NCBI RefSeq assembly: GCF_009846745.1
Contig: NZ_AQPF01000018.1
Span: 1-64,000, forward strand
Origin: Alloalcanivorax xiamenensis
GTDB taxonomy: Bacteria > Pseudomonadota > Gammaproteobacteria > Pseudomonadales > Alcanivoracaceae
Direction of reading: 5' to 3'
Length of the DNA: 64,000 nt
The position numbers were made by a program, and so were the translations under genes. The stretch's first letter is position 1. Each line of letters starts with the position of its first letter. Below the pieces are notes generated by a model that was given only the letters and a program-made list of their open reading frames with translations, searched no databases and was not told the origin of the DNA. This document shows positions 44,824 through 53,640 of this stretch, piece by piece.

Positions 44824-45200
44824 TGAAACAGCACCAGGGCTTCACCGGAACAGATCATCCGGCCATCGGCGCCGGTGCATTCGGTGGCCAGATTGACCAG
44901 CGCCTTATCGGCGCGCAGACGGGTCACGGTGACTTTGGCGGTGATCGCCTCGCCCACATCCGCGTCCTGTTCGAAGTGCAGGCTCTGCTTGAGATAGTTG
45001 GTGCCGTGGCCGGGCAGTTCCTCGCCGAGCAGATAGGAAAACAGACCGGCAATGAGCGGTTCCGGCACGGTGGCGCACCGGGCCTCCGGGAAGTCGACCA
45101 GCGCGCACCAGCGGTTCAGGTCCGCGGCGCTGAACTGACGGGAAACGGTGGCCTGGTCGCCGACCTTGAGGGCGTGAAAACGGGGCAGAGTCTCGCTCAC
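44817..45200 (-). CDS. MaoC-like hot-dog protein lacking the catalytic dyad
   Basis: A 127-residue single hot-dog protein (FSAADLNRWCALVDFPEARC, then PLIAGLFSYLLGEELPGHGT and LHFEQDADVGEAITAKVTV). The D-x4-H hydratase dyad is absent from the place where its neighbour has it, so it is probably a structural partner. GTG start at 45200 overlaps the preceding MaoC stop by four bases, as expected for subunits of one complex. Confidence 0.8.
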   Translation of the reverse strand: MSETLPRFHALKVGDQATVSRQFSAADLNRWCALVDFPEARCATVPEPLIAGLFSYLLGEELPGHGTNYLKQSLHFEQDADVGEAITAKVTVTRLRADKALVNLATECTGADGRMICSGEALVLFQC

Positions 45201-45583
45201 GGGGTGTTCTCCTCGGCGCTGTGAATACGGGCGAGGCCTTCCAGGCAGACGCTGCCATCGGCCTTGATCACGCGGGTGGTGAACAGATCGTCCTGTTGCC
45301 GCGCCTCGACGATCATCGTCAACTCTTCGCCGGCATAGGCGGGGGCGGGGAACATCAGTTCCTGCATGGACAGGGTGGCGCCGGGCCAGGACCGGGCGAT
45401 CAGCGCGCGCAGATGGGAAAACAACAGCATGCCATGGGACACGGTGGCGCCGAAGCGGGTCACCGAGGCGTACTGGGGGTCCACGTGAATAGGATTGTGA
45501 TCGCCGCTGATCCCGGCGAAGTGATCAAAGTCCTGTTGGGACAAGGTCACGGCCTGCTCCAGCCGTGCTTTATTCAGCGCCAT
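45197..45583 (-). CDS. MaoC family (R)-specific enoyl-CoA hydratase subunit
   Basis: A 128-residue hot-dog hydratase. DFDHFAGISGDHNPIHVDPQ holds the catalytic Asp and His (D-x4-H), and SHGMLLFSHLRALI the overhanging helix. It should add water to a trans-2-enoyl-CoA. It overlaps the ligase gene by 14 bases and the dyad-less MaoC gene by four, suggesting a heteromeric hydratase. Confidence 0.88.
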   Translation of the reverse strand: MALNKARLEQAVTLSQQDFDHFAGISGDHNPIHVDPQYASVTRFGATVSHGMLLFSHLRALIARSWPGATLSMQELMFPAPAYAGEELTMIVEARQQDDLFTTRVIKADGSVCLEGLARIHSAEENTP

Positions 45584-47087
45584 TGCGCAACTCCTGTTTG
45601 GTGACTTTGCCCAGGGCGTTACGGGGCAGTGCCTCCAGGCACTGGAAAACCTTGGGAACCTTGTAGCCGGCCAGCCGTTCGCGGCAGTGGGCGCGCAAGG
45701 CGTCCTCGTCGACGTTGCTGTCCGGACGCGGTACGTAGCAGGCCTTGCCCACTTCGCCCCAGCGCTGGTCGGCGATGCCCACCACCGCTACCTCGGCGAT
45801 GGCCGGATGTTGCTCAAGTGCTTTTTCCACCTCGGCGGGATAGACGTTTTCGCCACCGGAGATGTACATGTCCTTCCAGCGATCGACGATGTAATAGAAG
45901 CCGTCCTCGTCGCGCCGGGCGACGTCGCCGCTGTGCAGCCAGCCGTCGGCTTCGATGGCTTCGGCGGTGGCGTCGGGCCGGTTCCAGTAACCCGGCGTGA
46001 TGTTGGGGCCGCGGATCAGCAGTTCGCCGGCTTCGCCGTCGGGCACGTCACGGCCGTCGCGGTCGACGATGCGGACTTCGGTAAGCAATTGCGGACGGCC
46101 CACGGAGCCGATTTTCTCAATCACTTTGTCTTCGTCGAGCAAAAACACGGTGGGCCCGGTTTCGGTCATGCCCATGCCGGTGCGCACATGAATACCCTGA
46201 TCCACATAACGCTGTGCCACGGGCAGGGACAGCGGGGCGCCGCCGCAACCCCAGGAACGCACCCGGCGCAGCCGCTCGCCGCTGAATCCCGGCTGCTCCA
46301 GCAGCGCCTGGTATACCGCCGGTACGCCGAAGAAAATCGTCGCCCGCTGTTCCAGTACGTCGAGTGCCTGTCGCGGCTCGAAATTGCGCGCCACCAGCAC
46401 GGCGCCGCCGACAAAAAACACGGCGCTGGAATAGAGATTGATGCCGGCGGTGTGGAACAGCGGCAGCACGTTCAGCAATACATCCTCGCCGGTGAGATTC
46501 ACCGCCAGGCCGATGTTCAGGTAATTGGCCAGCATCATGCGAAACGTCTGCACCACGCCCTTGGGCCGGCCGGTGGTGCCGGAGGTGTAGAGCAGGTACC
46601 AGGGCGTGTCCGGACTCTTTTCCGGGTGCGCGCTGAGATCCGGGGCCACCTGTTGAAGATCCTGGTGATAGTGGCGTTCCGAGCCGACCGGCTGATCCAG
46701 CGCCACCAGCGTCAGGTCGCTGAAAACGTTTCCCAAGGCGCGGGCCGCGTCGGCCAGTTCGTCACCGAAGATCAAGGCCCCGGGTTGGCAGTCTTCCATC
46801 AGAACTTCCAGTTCCGGCACCGCCAGGCGCCAGTTCAGCGGCACCAGAATCAGGCCGGCCTTGGCGCAGCCGAACAGCATGGCGAAGAACTCCGCGCGGC
46901 TGTGACCGAGCCAGGCGAGCCGGTCGCCTTCCCGCAGTCCCCAATGCTCACGGGCCGCCGCCGCCAGCCGCGCGGCCCGCTCGTTGAGTCGAGCATAGTC
47001 GTAGCGTTCGCCGTCGTGCAGATCTTCCAATGCCAGCCGGTCCGGGGTTACCCGGGCGCGTTGGGCCAGCAGGTCGAACATTTCCAT
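45570..47087 (-). CDS. acyl-CoA ligase (AMP-forming)
   Basis: A 505-residue adenylate-forming enzyme that activates a carboxylic acid to its CoA thioester. The P-loop is YTSGTTGRPKGV, followed by GMGMTETGP, HSGDVARRDEDGFYYIVDR, the hinge KDMYISGGENVYPAEVE and the C-terminal catalytic Lys in PRNALGKVTKQEL. GGAGG precedes the ATG. The acid is unknown; the length fits short- to medium-chain or aromatic acid ligases. Confidence 0.93.
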   Translation of the reverse strand: MEMFDLLAQRARVTPDRLALEDLHDGERYDYARLNERAARLAAAAREHWGLREGDRLAWLGHSRAEFFAMLFGCAKAGLILVPLNWRLAVPELEVLMEDCQPGALIFGDELADAARALGNVFSDLTLVALDQPVGSERHYHQDLQQVAPDLSAHPEKSPDTPWYLLYTSGTTGRPKGVVQTFRMMLANYLNIGLAVNLTGEDVLLNVLPLFHTAGINLYSSAVFFVGGAVLVARNFEPRQALDVLEQRATIFFGVPAVYQALLEQPGFSGERLRRVRSWGCGGAPLSLPVAQRYVDQGIHVRTGMGMTETGPTVFLLDEDKVIEKIGSVGRPQLLTEVRIVDRDGRDVPDGEAGELLIRGPNITPGYWNRPDATAEAIEADGWLHSGDVARRDEDGFYYIVDRWKDMYISGGENVYPAEVEKALEQHPAIAEVAVVGIADQRWGEVGKACYVPRPDSNVDEDALRAHCRERLAGYKVPKVFQCLEALPRNALGKVTKQELRNGAE

Positions 47088-47156
47088 TGATGCCTCCGGT
47101 TTCTTGTTCCATGGGCGCGGGGCCGTCCACTGGCCGGATCCCCGCTCCCACCTTTT

Positions 47157-49628
47157 TTACGGGTTCAGTTCCGACCAGCTGAAGCGGGTGACGCGGTTGC
47201 TGATCAGTGAGAACACGAATACCGAGCCGTCACCCACGGCCACCTGTTCGGCGTCGAACAGCCCGCCCGGACGGCTGCCGAGCGAGCGGTCCAGCCAGTG
47301 GCCGAGATAGTTCGGGCGAATCACACCGTTGCCGTCCGGGGTGCTGTCGTCCGGGTTGGCCCAGGCTCGCGCCACCATGTTGAAACCATCGGCCACCAGC
47401 AGGCTGTCCTGCTGCGCGTCGTAGGCCAGGCCGGCGGGCAGGAACAGCCGATCCGCTTCCAGGTTTTCCGGATGGTCGTAGGTGCCGCCACCGACACCCA
47501 CCTGCCCGAGCAGGCCGCCGTTGGCCGGCGACAGGGCCTGGATCCGCTGGTTGCGCCGGTCGGTGACGTAGATACGGTCGGACAGAGCCAGCACGCTGCC
47601 GATCTGATCGAAGGTGCCGGGCGCGCCCTGTTCGAAGAACGCCGGGCCGAGACTCCAGCTATCACCCAGGTCACTGCCTTTGCTGCTGTCGACGCCACCG
47701 GCGTACCAGATCCGGTTCAACGTGCTGCTGCTGCTGTCATAGTCGAACCGCCAGGCGTAGTTGGCGAAACTGGTGAGGTACAACTCATGCTGGTCGCCGC
47801 CGCCGCGTACCGAGATCGATACCGGGTAGTTGATGTTGCTGGAGGTCAGAGCGATGCGCGGCGCCGACAGGCCGCCGGTGCGATAGCTGAGATTGAACAG
47901 CTCTTCCAGGTTGCCGTCGGCGTCGTAAATACGAACGCTGGCGTCGCCGGTGTAGGGCCAGGGCAGGGTGGCATCGGCGCCGACCAGAACGGCCACCATT
48001 TCGCCGTGGTTGCTGTCGTTGAAGGTGGCGATACCGGTGACCCCGTAGCTGATATTGGTGCCGGGGAAACGGCCCAGGAAGTTGCCGCTGCCGTCGTACA
48101 TATTGATGCGGGTATTGGGCGTGTCGCTGACCAGCAGGCGGTTCTTGCCGCCGAGCCATGCCATGCCGCTGGCGGAGTGCAGTTGTCCGGCGAGGGTGCG
48201 CGGGTGACCCCAGAATTCGTGGGTGGTCTCACCGCCGACGCCGGCGGAAACGGAACAGCGCAGCAGCGTGGTGCCGCTGGAATTGGTCCAGCATTTCTTG
48301 ATGCGGTTATTGCCGGCGTCGCTGACCAGGTGTACGCGGGCGTTGCTGTAGTAGGCGCCCCAGGACCAGATGTTTTCCCGATGGAAATTGCCGTTGGCAT
48401 CGATCACCGGCACCAGATCGTTGGGCAACTGGAACGCGGCATCTTCATTGGCGGCGGTGGTGGGGGCACGCATCTCCACCTGATGGATACCAAGATGGCC
48501 GTAGACCCAGGTGGCCTGGGCGTCGGCGCTGCCGCTGCCGCGGTACTTCACCGGGTTGGCGTCGGTGGTGGCCGCCAGGTTGGGGAAGCGCAGGATGCGA
48601 CCGTTGTAGGTATCCGCCACGTACAGGTTGCCCTGCAGGTCGGTGCGCACGCCACGGGGGCGTTTCAGATGATCGGCATTGCCGTCGTCGTCACGGATGC
48701 GTCCGAGCATATCGTCCAGCGTCAATTGCCCGGTGGCGGTATCGACGCGGAAAATCTTGATGCGATTGTTGCCGTTGTCGGCCACGTAGAGATAGGTAGC
48801 GCCGTTGTCCGGTGACTGGTAGTAGGTCATGCCCTGGGGAATACGGAAGCCGTCGCGTTTTTCCGGTTCACCGGCGTAGTCGTCGTAGTGGGTGGAATCG
48901 GTGCCGTAGTTTTTATCGACGCCGCGCAGGATCGGCCCGGCGCCGACGTACTGGCCGCTGCCATCCTGCCAGCCGACGGTCTGGATCAGGCTGACCTGGT
49001 AGTTATTGTCCGGGTCGATGCTGAACGCCTTGATGCGATGGTTGAATTCATCGGAGACGTAGATGAACCCTTGCGGCGTGATCGTCATGTTGCGCGGCAG
49101 ATACAGATCCTCGCCGCCACCGTGGCCGGGCTGGCCGATGGAGGTGACGTATTCGAAATTATCGGCGCTGCCGGCGACGGTGCGGAAAAAATGCACCTGC
49201 TGACGGCCCACGTCGTTGACGTAAAGACCGGCCAGACGATCGTCATCCGCTTCGCTTTTCGACAGAAAGGCGATACCCAGTGGCGCGCGGATATCCGGAA
49301 CGGCACTGGCCGGGCTGTCCGTCGCCAGGGTCTGGTCGGCGTCGTCGAGGGTGCCGATGGCGGCGCCGTTGAGATTGAGCACGCGGATCTTGTAGTCGCC
49401 CATATCCGCCACGTAGACGCGGGTCTGGGCGGCGCCGAGGGCGACGGTGTCGCGATCATAGGTGACGGTGGTGGGCGTGTTGAATTGATAGCGTTGATGC
49501 GCGGGCTCGCTGCTCAACTCCGCCGAACGGTCCTCGTCGGCGAAGGTCTGGAAGGCGCTGGCCGACAGCGGCAGGGCGCTGATCAGCGCGGCCTGGCCAA
49601 GCCGGTATAGCAGGGTGTTTCTGATCAT
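47157..49628 (-). CDS. exported NHL-repeat beta-propeller protein
   Basis: An 823-residue protein with a signal peptide (hydrophobic run LGQAALISALPLSASA). Multiple NHL-type repeats follow, for example DLQGNLYVADTYNGRILRFP, PQGFIYVSDEFNHRIKAF, TYLYVADNGNNRIKIFRVD and SDRIYVTDRRNQRIQAL, suggesting one or two propellers. No enzymatic motif is recognised. AGGAGA lies seven bases before ATG 49628. It sits between ligase and crotonase genes, so a role in substrate capture or periplasmic conversion is possible. A CGCCGGAA/TTCCGGCG hairpin (49705-49730) lies in its upstream gap. Confidence 0.82.
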   Translation of the reverse strand: MIRNTLLYRLGQAALISALPLSASAFQTFADEDRSAELSSEPAHQRYQFNTPTTVTYDRDTVALGAAQTRVYVADMGDYKIRVLNLNGAAIGTLDDADQTLATDSPASAVPDIRAPLGIAFLSKSEADDDRLAGLYVNDVGRQQVHFFRTVAGSADNFEYVTSIGQPGHGGGEDLYLPRNMTITPQGFIYVSDEFNHRIKAFSIDPDNNYQVSLIQTVGWQDGSGQYVGAGPILRGVDKNYGTDSTHYDDYAGEPEKRDGFRIPQGMTYYQSPDNGATYLYVADNGNNRIKIFRVDTATGQLTLDDMLGRIRDDDGNADHLKRPRGVRTDLQGNLYVADTYNGRILRFPNLAATTDANPVKYRGSGSADAQATWVYGHLGIHQVEMRAPTTAANEDAAFQLPNDLVPVIDANGNFHRENIWSWGAYYSNARVHLVSDAGNNRIKKCWTNSSGTTLLRCSVSAGVGGETTHEFWGHPRTLAGQLHSASGMAWLGGKNRLLVSDTPNTRINMYDGSGNFLGRFPGTNISYGVTGIATFNDSNHGEMVAVLVGADATLPWPYTGDASVRIYDADGNLEELFNLSYRTGGLSAPRIALTSSNINYPVSISVRGGGDQHELYLTSFANYAWRFDYDSSSSTLNRIWYAGGVDSSKGSDLGDSWSLGPAFFEQGAPGTFDQIGSVLALSDRIYVTDRRNQRIQALSPANGGLLGQVGVGGGTYDHPENLEADRLFLPAGLAYDAQQDSLLVADGFNMVARAWANPDDSTPDGNGVIRPNYLGHWLDRSLGSRPGGLFDAEQVAVGDGSVFVFSLISNRVTRFSWSELNP

Positions 49629-49773
49629 TGTGGTTCTCCTGATTGTTGTTGTTATGCCCTGATGGAGCCCGTGAACGGGCTTGCTCTTGCTGCTTGGGCG
49701 GTTGCGCCGGAAAAGAAGGGTGTTCCGGCGGTTCGCTCTCCCGTTTGATTCGCTGCGCTTCGGTGTTTCCGTA

Positions 49774-50532
49774 TCAGCGGGCGAGGAAGGCGGCCATGCC
49801 GCTGTCCGCTTCGTCGCTGTCGATCTGTTCCAGAAAGTGCTGACGCTCGTCATCCAGGGCGGCGCGAACCCGGTGTGGATCCGGACGCGTCAATGCCAGG
49901 GTGTGACGGACGCTGGAGGGTTGCGCCCGGCACAGCCGCCGTGCCAGCGCGAGCGCCTGATCCTGCTCCTCGCCCTCGTTCACCAGGTGCTGCACCAAAC
50001 CGATGCGGTGCGCTTCCTCGGCACTCACTCGCCGGTTGAGCAACTGGATGTCGAGGGCGCGGGCGCGGCCGATGCGCTCCGGCATCAGAGCGGTCCAGCC
50101 GCCGTCCGGGCTGTAGCCCACCACCGTGTACCAGGGGGCGAAGCTGGCGCGCGGTCCGGCCACGGCGATGTCGCAGCCCAGTACCAGTCCGAGGGAGCCG
50201 CCGGTCACGGTGCCGTGTACCGCCACCACGGTGGGGCAGGGCAAGGTCAGCAGGGCCAGGATGACGTCATTGAGGCGGCCTACCACTCGATGGGCGTAGT
50301 CGCGGCGTTGGGATCGCGGTGTTTGATAGAAGCCGGCCACGTCGCCACCGGTGGAAAAGGAGCGGCCGTTGGCGTCCAGTAGCAGAGCCCTGGGGGCTTC
50401 GCCATGGGCGCGGGCCAGAGCATCGGCAAGGGCATCCAGTAATTCCGGCACTAGGGCGTTATGCCGCTCCGGGCGGTTGAGGGTGAGCCGCGCCAGGCCT
50501 TCCTGGTTCTGATAAAGCACCAACTCGTTCAT
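49774..50532 (-). CDS. enoyl-CoA hydratase/isomerase (crotonase) family protein
   Basis: A 252-residue crotonase-fold protein. The oxyanion regions are GRSFSTGGDVAGF and GTVTGGSLGLVLGCD. By alignment in my head to classical hydratases, both catalytic Glu positions appear replaced (GGSLG instead of GGCE, and a Tyr at the second site), while Asp is present in GYSPDGGWT. It may therefore be an isomerase, hydrolase or other crotonase rather than a hydratase. It overlaps the tetR gene by four bases. Confidence 0.87.
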   Translation of the reverse strand: MNELVLYQNQEGLARLTLNRPERHNALVPELLDALADALARAHGEAPRALLLDANGRSFSTGGDVAGFYQTPRSQRRDYAHRVVGRLNDVILALLTLPCPTVVAVHGTVTGGSLGLVLGCDIAVAGPRASFAPWYTVVGYSPDGGWTALMPERIGRARALDIQLLNRRVSAEEAHRIGLVQHLVNEGEEQDQALALARRLCRAQPSSVRHTLALTRPDPHRVRAALDDERQHFLEQIDSDEADSGMAAFLAR

Positions 50533-51155
50533 GCCTTCTCCTTGCCGTCCAGGGCCAGCCCATTGCGGAACAGATCGGATATGGTAGCGACGACCTCGTC
50601 GAAGGAGCGGTCCTGGTCCCACAGGGCGAAACGCAGGCCGAGGAAATTGGACATGCCCATCAGGGCCCAGACCCGGATCTCATCGTTGCCGGGCCGCACT
50701 TCGCCTTTGCGGGTGGCGTCGGCCAGCATGCGCATGTAGCCCTTGCCGAACGCCTCGTAGTATTCGCGGAAGATCGCTTCGTCGACGAATTGCGCTTCCT
50801 GCAGCACCCGATACAGCGACGGGTTGGCGCTGACGTATTCAAGAAAAGCCCGCAGCCCCAGCTCCTCCGCCTGCAACCGGTCGCGGGCGCCGATCACGCT
50901 GGCGGCCAGATGGGCCCGCACCTTGTGTCCCATGTCGCGCACCAGTTCGCGCAGGATTTCCTCCTTGCCGGAGAAGTAGCAATACAACGTGCCCTGGGCA
51001 ACGCCGGCGGCACGGGTTATATCGCTGATGCCGGCGCGGTGATAGCCAAGAGTGCCAAAGGTGTCCTCGGCGGCTTTCAGAATCCGGGCACGGGTGCGGG
51101 CACCGCGGGCGGTTTTCGGGGCGCTGGGGGCGATGTCCTTGGCGGCGGAACTCAT
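50529..51155 (-). CDS. TetR family transcriptional regulator
   Basis: A 208-residue repressor with an N-terminal helix-turn-helix (AGISDITRAAGVAQGTLYCY, then FSGKEEIL). The ligand domain is unassigned. The ATG at 51155 has AGGA eight bases upstream; the frame runs two codons further to a TTG. It is first in the leftward operon and divergent from the ABC transporter genes. Two copies of a 17-base motif in the shared promoter region are its likely operators. Confidence 0.92.
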   Translation of the reverse strand: MSSAAKDIAPSAPKTARGARTRARILKAAEDTFGTLGYHRAGISDITRAAGVAQGTLYCYFSGKEEILRELVRDMGHKVRAHLAASVIGARDRLQAEELGLRAFLEYVSANPSLYRVLQEAQFVDEAIFREYYEAFGKGYMRMLADATRKGEVRPGNDEIRVWALMGMSNFLGLRFALWDQDRSFDEVVATISDLFRNGLALDGKEKA

Positions 51156-51183
51156 GGGCAAATCCTGTTTTGTTATTTGAAAA

Positions 51184-51200
51184 CTGAATCAGTAGTCATA
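51184..51200. promoter_or_regulatory. putative TetR operator, copy 1
   Basis: CTGAATCAGTAGTCATA, with the core ACTGA-A-TCAGT an 11-base palindrome. It lies directly downstream of the predicted tetR -10 box, over the expected transcription start. Copy 2 is at 51372-51388 in the same orientation with two differences. Confidence 0.6.
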
Positions 51201-51201
51201 A

Positions 51202-51230
51202 AAATTACGACCGGAACGTCACTGTGTCAA
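51202..51230 (-). promoter_or_regulatory. predicted promoter of the tetR operon
   Basis: On the minus strand a perfect TTGACA (51230-51225), a 17-base spacer and TAATTT (51207-51202). The -10 match is weak, but the -35 and spacing are ideal. The operator-like motif begins two bases beyond the -10. Confidence 0.55.
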
Positions 51231-51361
51231 GTTGAACCGTGCCTCGGAGGATTTCTGGATAATTGCCGTTAATGGCTGTTTTATAGGGTTTTTTGGGAGT
51301 TTTAAGGGAGGGGGAAATAGCCAGGTAGACGAAATAATCAATTTTGTCTCCATCTTGGTGC

Positions 51362-51390
51362 TTGAAGAAACCTGATTCAGTTGTCATATT
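51362..51390 (+). promoter_or_regulatory. predicted promoter of the ABC operon with putative operator copy 2
   Basis: TTGAAG (51362-51367), 17 bases, CATATT (51385-51390). The motif CTGATTCAGTTGTCATA (51372-51388) fills the spacer and the -10. This leaves a leader of about 145 bases before the binding-protein gene. The remaining sequence from 51156 to 51543 shows no gene. Confidence 0.5.
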
Positions 51391-51543
51391 GTCAGCCAAT
51401 GCATTTCGCCCTGTTTTGGCAAGGCGAGCTGCCACGCCGTCCGGCCGCGCCGGGACGGTTCTCGACCCAATGACAACAACCGAACAACAAGCCCACTCAT
51501 CGCGCTGCCGTGCAGACGATGAAGATAGAAAGGGAGAGATAAC

Positions 51544-52770
51544 ATGAAGCAGCGTCTGCTCGCCGTAACGGCGTTCACCCTGGGTAGCCTGTCGTTTTCC
51601 GCTATCGCCCAAGCCAGCGACAGTGTCCGCATCGCCCACGTCACCGGATTCTCCGGCCCGCTTTCCGCCTACGCCAAGCAGTTGAGCGACGGCATGAGCA
51701 TGGGCTTCGAATACGCCACCGATGGCACCATGGAAGTAGCTGGCCGCAAGATCGAGATCATCAATAAGGACACGCAGTCGGATCCGGCCCGGGCCCGCTC
51801 CCTGGTGGAAGAAGCCTATGCCGAGGACGATGCCAGCATCGTGGTGGGGCCGGTGGCCTCCGGCGTGGCCCTGGCCACTTTGCCGATCGCGGAGGAATAC
51901 GAGCGCATCATCATGCCGGAAGGCGTGGCCGATGCCATCACCGGTGAACAATGGAACCGCTATGTCTTCCGGGTGGGTCGTAATTCCTCCCAGGACGCCG
52001 TCTCCAATGCGGTGGCACTGGGTCAGCCCGGTGTTTGCGTGGCCACCATCGCCCAGGACTACGCCTTTGGCCGGGATGGCGTGGCCGCCTATAAAGAGGC
52101 CATGACCGCCACCGGCGGCAAGGTGGTTCATGAGGAATATCTGCCCACCGATGCCACCGACTTCACCGCCGCGGCTCAGCGTCTGTTCGGCGCGTTGAAG
52201 GATCGTGACGGTTGTGACAAGGGCAAGTACATCTTTGCTATCTGGGCCGGCAGCGCCAATCCGCTCAGCCGGATTCAGGATCTGCACCCGGAGCGTCACG
52301 GCATCAAGATCGCCACTGGCGGCAATATCCTGCCCGCGTTGGCCAGCTACTCCGCCTTCCCCGGCATGGAAGGGGCTGGCTTCTATTACTTCGAATCGCC
52401 GAAGAACGAGATCAATGACTGGTTCGTGAAGGAACACTTCAAGCGTTTCAACGCGGCACCGGATTTCTTCACCGCCCAGGGCTTTTCCCAGGCCATGGCG
52501 ATCACCGCCGCGCTGCGCAAGACCGAAGGGTCCACCGACAGCGAGGACCTGATCGAGGCGATGGAAGGGCTCAGCTTCGACACACCCAAGGGCGAGATGA
52601 CCTTCCGCGCGGAAGACCATCAGGCGATGCAGGTCATGTATCACTTCCGCATCGAGTCGCAGGAGCGCGACGACTGGTTCGCGGATCGTACGGTCACCGC
52701 CGGCGTGCCGGTACTGGTGCGGGAAATTCCCATGGACGAAATGAAGATTCCGCTGCGCAATCAGCGCTGA
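51544..52770 (+). CDS. ABC transporter substrate-binding protein, branched-chain amino acid type
   Basis: A 408-residue periplasmic binding protein with a signal peptide (AFTLGSLSFSAIAQA) and the type I two-lobed fold (RIAHVTGFSGPLSAYAKQL, IVVGPVASGVALATLPIAEE, QDYAFGRDG). LivJ/LivK-like proteins in catabolic clusters often bind acids or aromatics rather than amino acids. AAGGGAGAG precedes the ATG. First gene of the rightward operon. Confidence 0.92.
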   Translation: MKQRLLAVTAFTLGSLSFSAIAQASDSVRIAHVTGFSGPLSAYAKQLSDGMSMGFEYATDGTMEVAGRKIEIINKDTQSDPARARSLVEEAYAEDDASIVVGPVASGVALATLPIAEEYERIIMPEGVADAITGEQWNRYVFRVGRNSSQDAVSNAVALGQPGVCVATIAQDYAFGRDGVAAYKEAMTATGGKVVHEEYLPTDATDFTAAAQRLFGALKDRDGCDKGKYIFAIWAGSANPLSRIQDLHPERHGIKIATGGNILPALASYSAFPGMEGAGFYYFESPKNEINDWFVKEHFKRFNAAPDFFTAQGFSQAMAITAALRKTEGSTDSEDLIEAMEGLSFDTPKGEMTFRAEDHQAMQVMYHFRIESQERDDWFADRTVTAGVPVLVREIPMDEMKIPLRNQR

Positions 52771-52860
52771 TCACCGCGGGGTGGCGTGCTTTCGCGCGCC
52801 GCCCGGGTCGTTCGCGGAGCTTTGGCTCCACGGTTTGAGTTTGCGTACGGGGAAGTTGTC

Positions 52861-53640
52861 ATGGCGTCACCAACCGCCGTTCTCGAAACCCGCGACCTGA
52901 CCATCCAGTTTGGTGGTCATGTGGCGGTGAATCGGGTGTCCTGCGCCTTTCAGGCGGGCACTCTGACCGCCATCGTTGGTCCCAACGGGGCGGGCAAAAC
53001 CACGTGGTTCAATCTCATTTCAGGGCAACTGCGGGCCAGCGCCGGCAGTGTTCATCTGTTCAATGAGAACATCACCGATCTGGGCGTGGCCGCCCGGGCG
53101 GACAAAGGGCTGGGGCGGGCGTTCCAGCTCACCAATCTGTTTCCCGACCTTAGCGCTCTGGAAAACGTGCGCCTGGCGGTGGCGTCGCGTCACCGTATCG
53201 GCCATGTGTTCTGGCAGATGGTGTCGAAGCGCCGGGACATCACCGACCATGCCGCCGAATACCTGCGTCAGGTCAACATGCTGCACCGCGCCGATGACGT
53301 GGTGGCAAACCTGTCCCACGGTGACCAGCGCAAGCTGGAGGTGGCTCTGATGCTGGCGCTGGAACCCACCGTGTTCATGTTCGATGAGCCCACCGCCGGT
53401 ATGAGCGTTGACGAAGTGCCGGTGATCCTGGATCTGATCGCCCAGATCAAACAGCGCGAAGACAAAGTGGTGTTGCTGGTGGAACACAAAATGGATGTGG
53501 TGCGCTCCCTGGCGGATCGCATCGTGGTATTGCACAACGGCGAACTGGTGGCCGATGGCGAGCCCGCCGAGGTGATCGCCTCGCCGATCGTGCAGGAAGC
53601 CTATCTGGGCGTGGCGGCGGAAACGGAGGAGGGCGCATGA
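52861..53640 (+). CDS. ABC transporter ATPase, LivG type
   Basis: A 259-residue ATPase: Walker A GPNGAGKTTWFN, Q-loop RAFQLTNLFPDLSALENV, signature LSHGDQRKLEVALML, Walker B VFMFDEPTAGM, H-loop VEHKMDVV. The signature LSHGD replaces the usual LSYG or LSGG, as is common in LivG proteins. ATG at 52861 with GGGGAAG upstream. It shares an ATGA overlap with the next ATPase gene. Confidence 0.93.
   Translation: MASPTAVLETRDLTIQFGGHVAVNRVSCAFQAGTLTAIVGPNGAGKTTWFNLISGQLRASAGSVHLFNENITDLGVAARADKGLGRAFQLTNLFPDLSALENVRLAVASRHRIGHVFWQMVSKRRDITDHAAEYLRQVNMLHRADDVVANLSHGDQRKLEVALMLALEPTVFMFDEPTAGMSVDEVPVILDLIAQIKQREDKVVLLVEHKMDVVRSLADRIVVLHNGELVADGEPAEVIASPIVQEAYLGVAAETEEGA

Noticed and set aside
47298..48815. 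505-codon plus-strand frame opposite the NHL gene
   Set aside because: Val/Gly-rich shadow of the NHL repeats; no start context or domain.
51205..52644. 479-codon minus-strand frame
   Set aside because: Antisense to the ABC binding-protein gene, which has a signal peptide, ribosome site and operon context.
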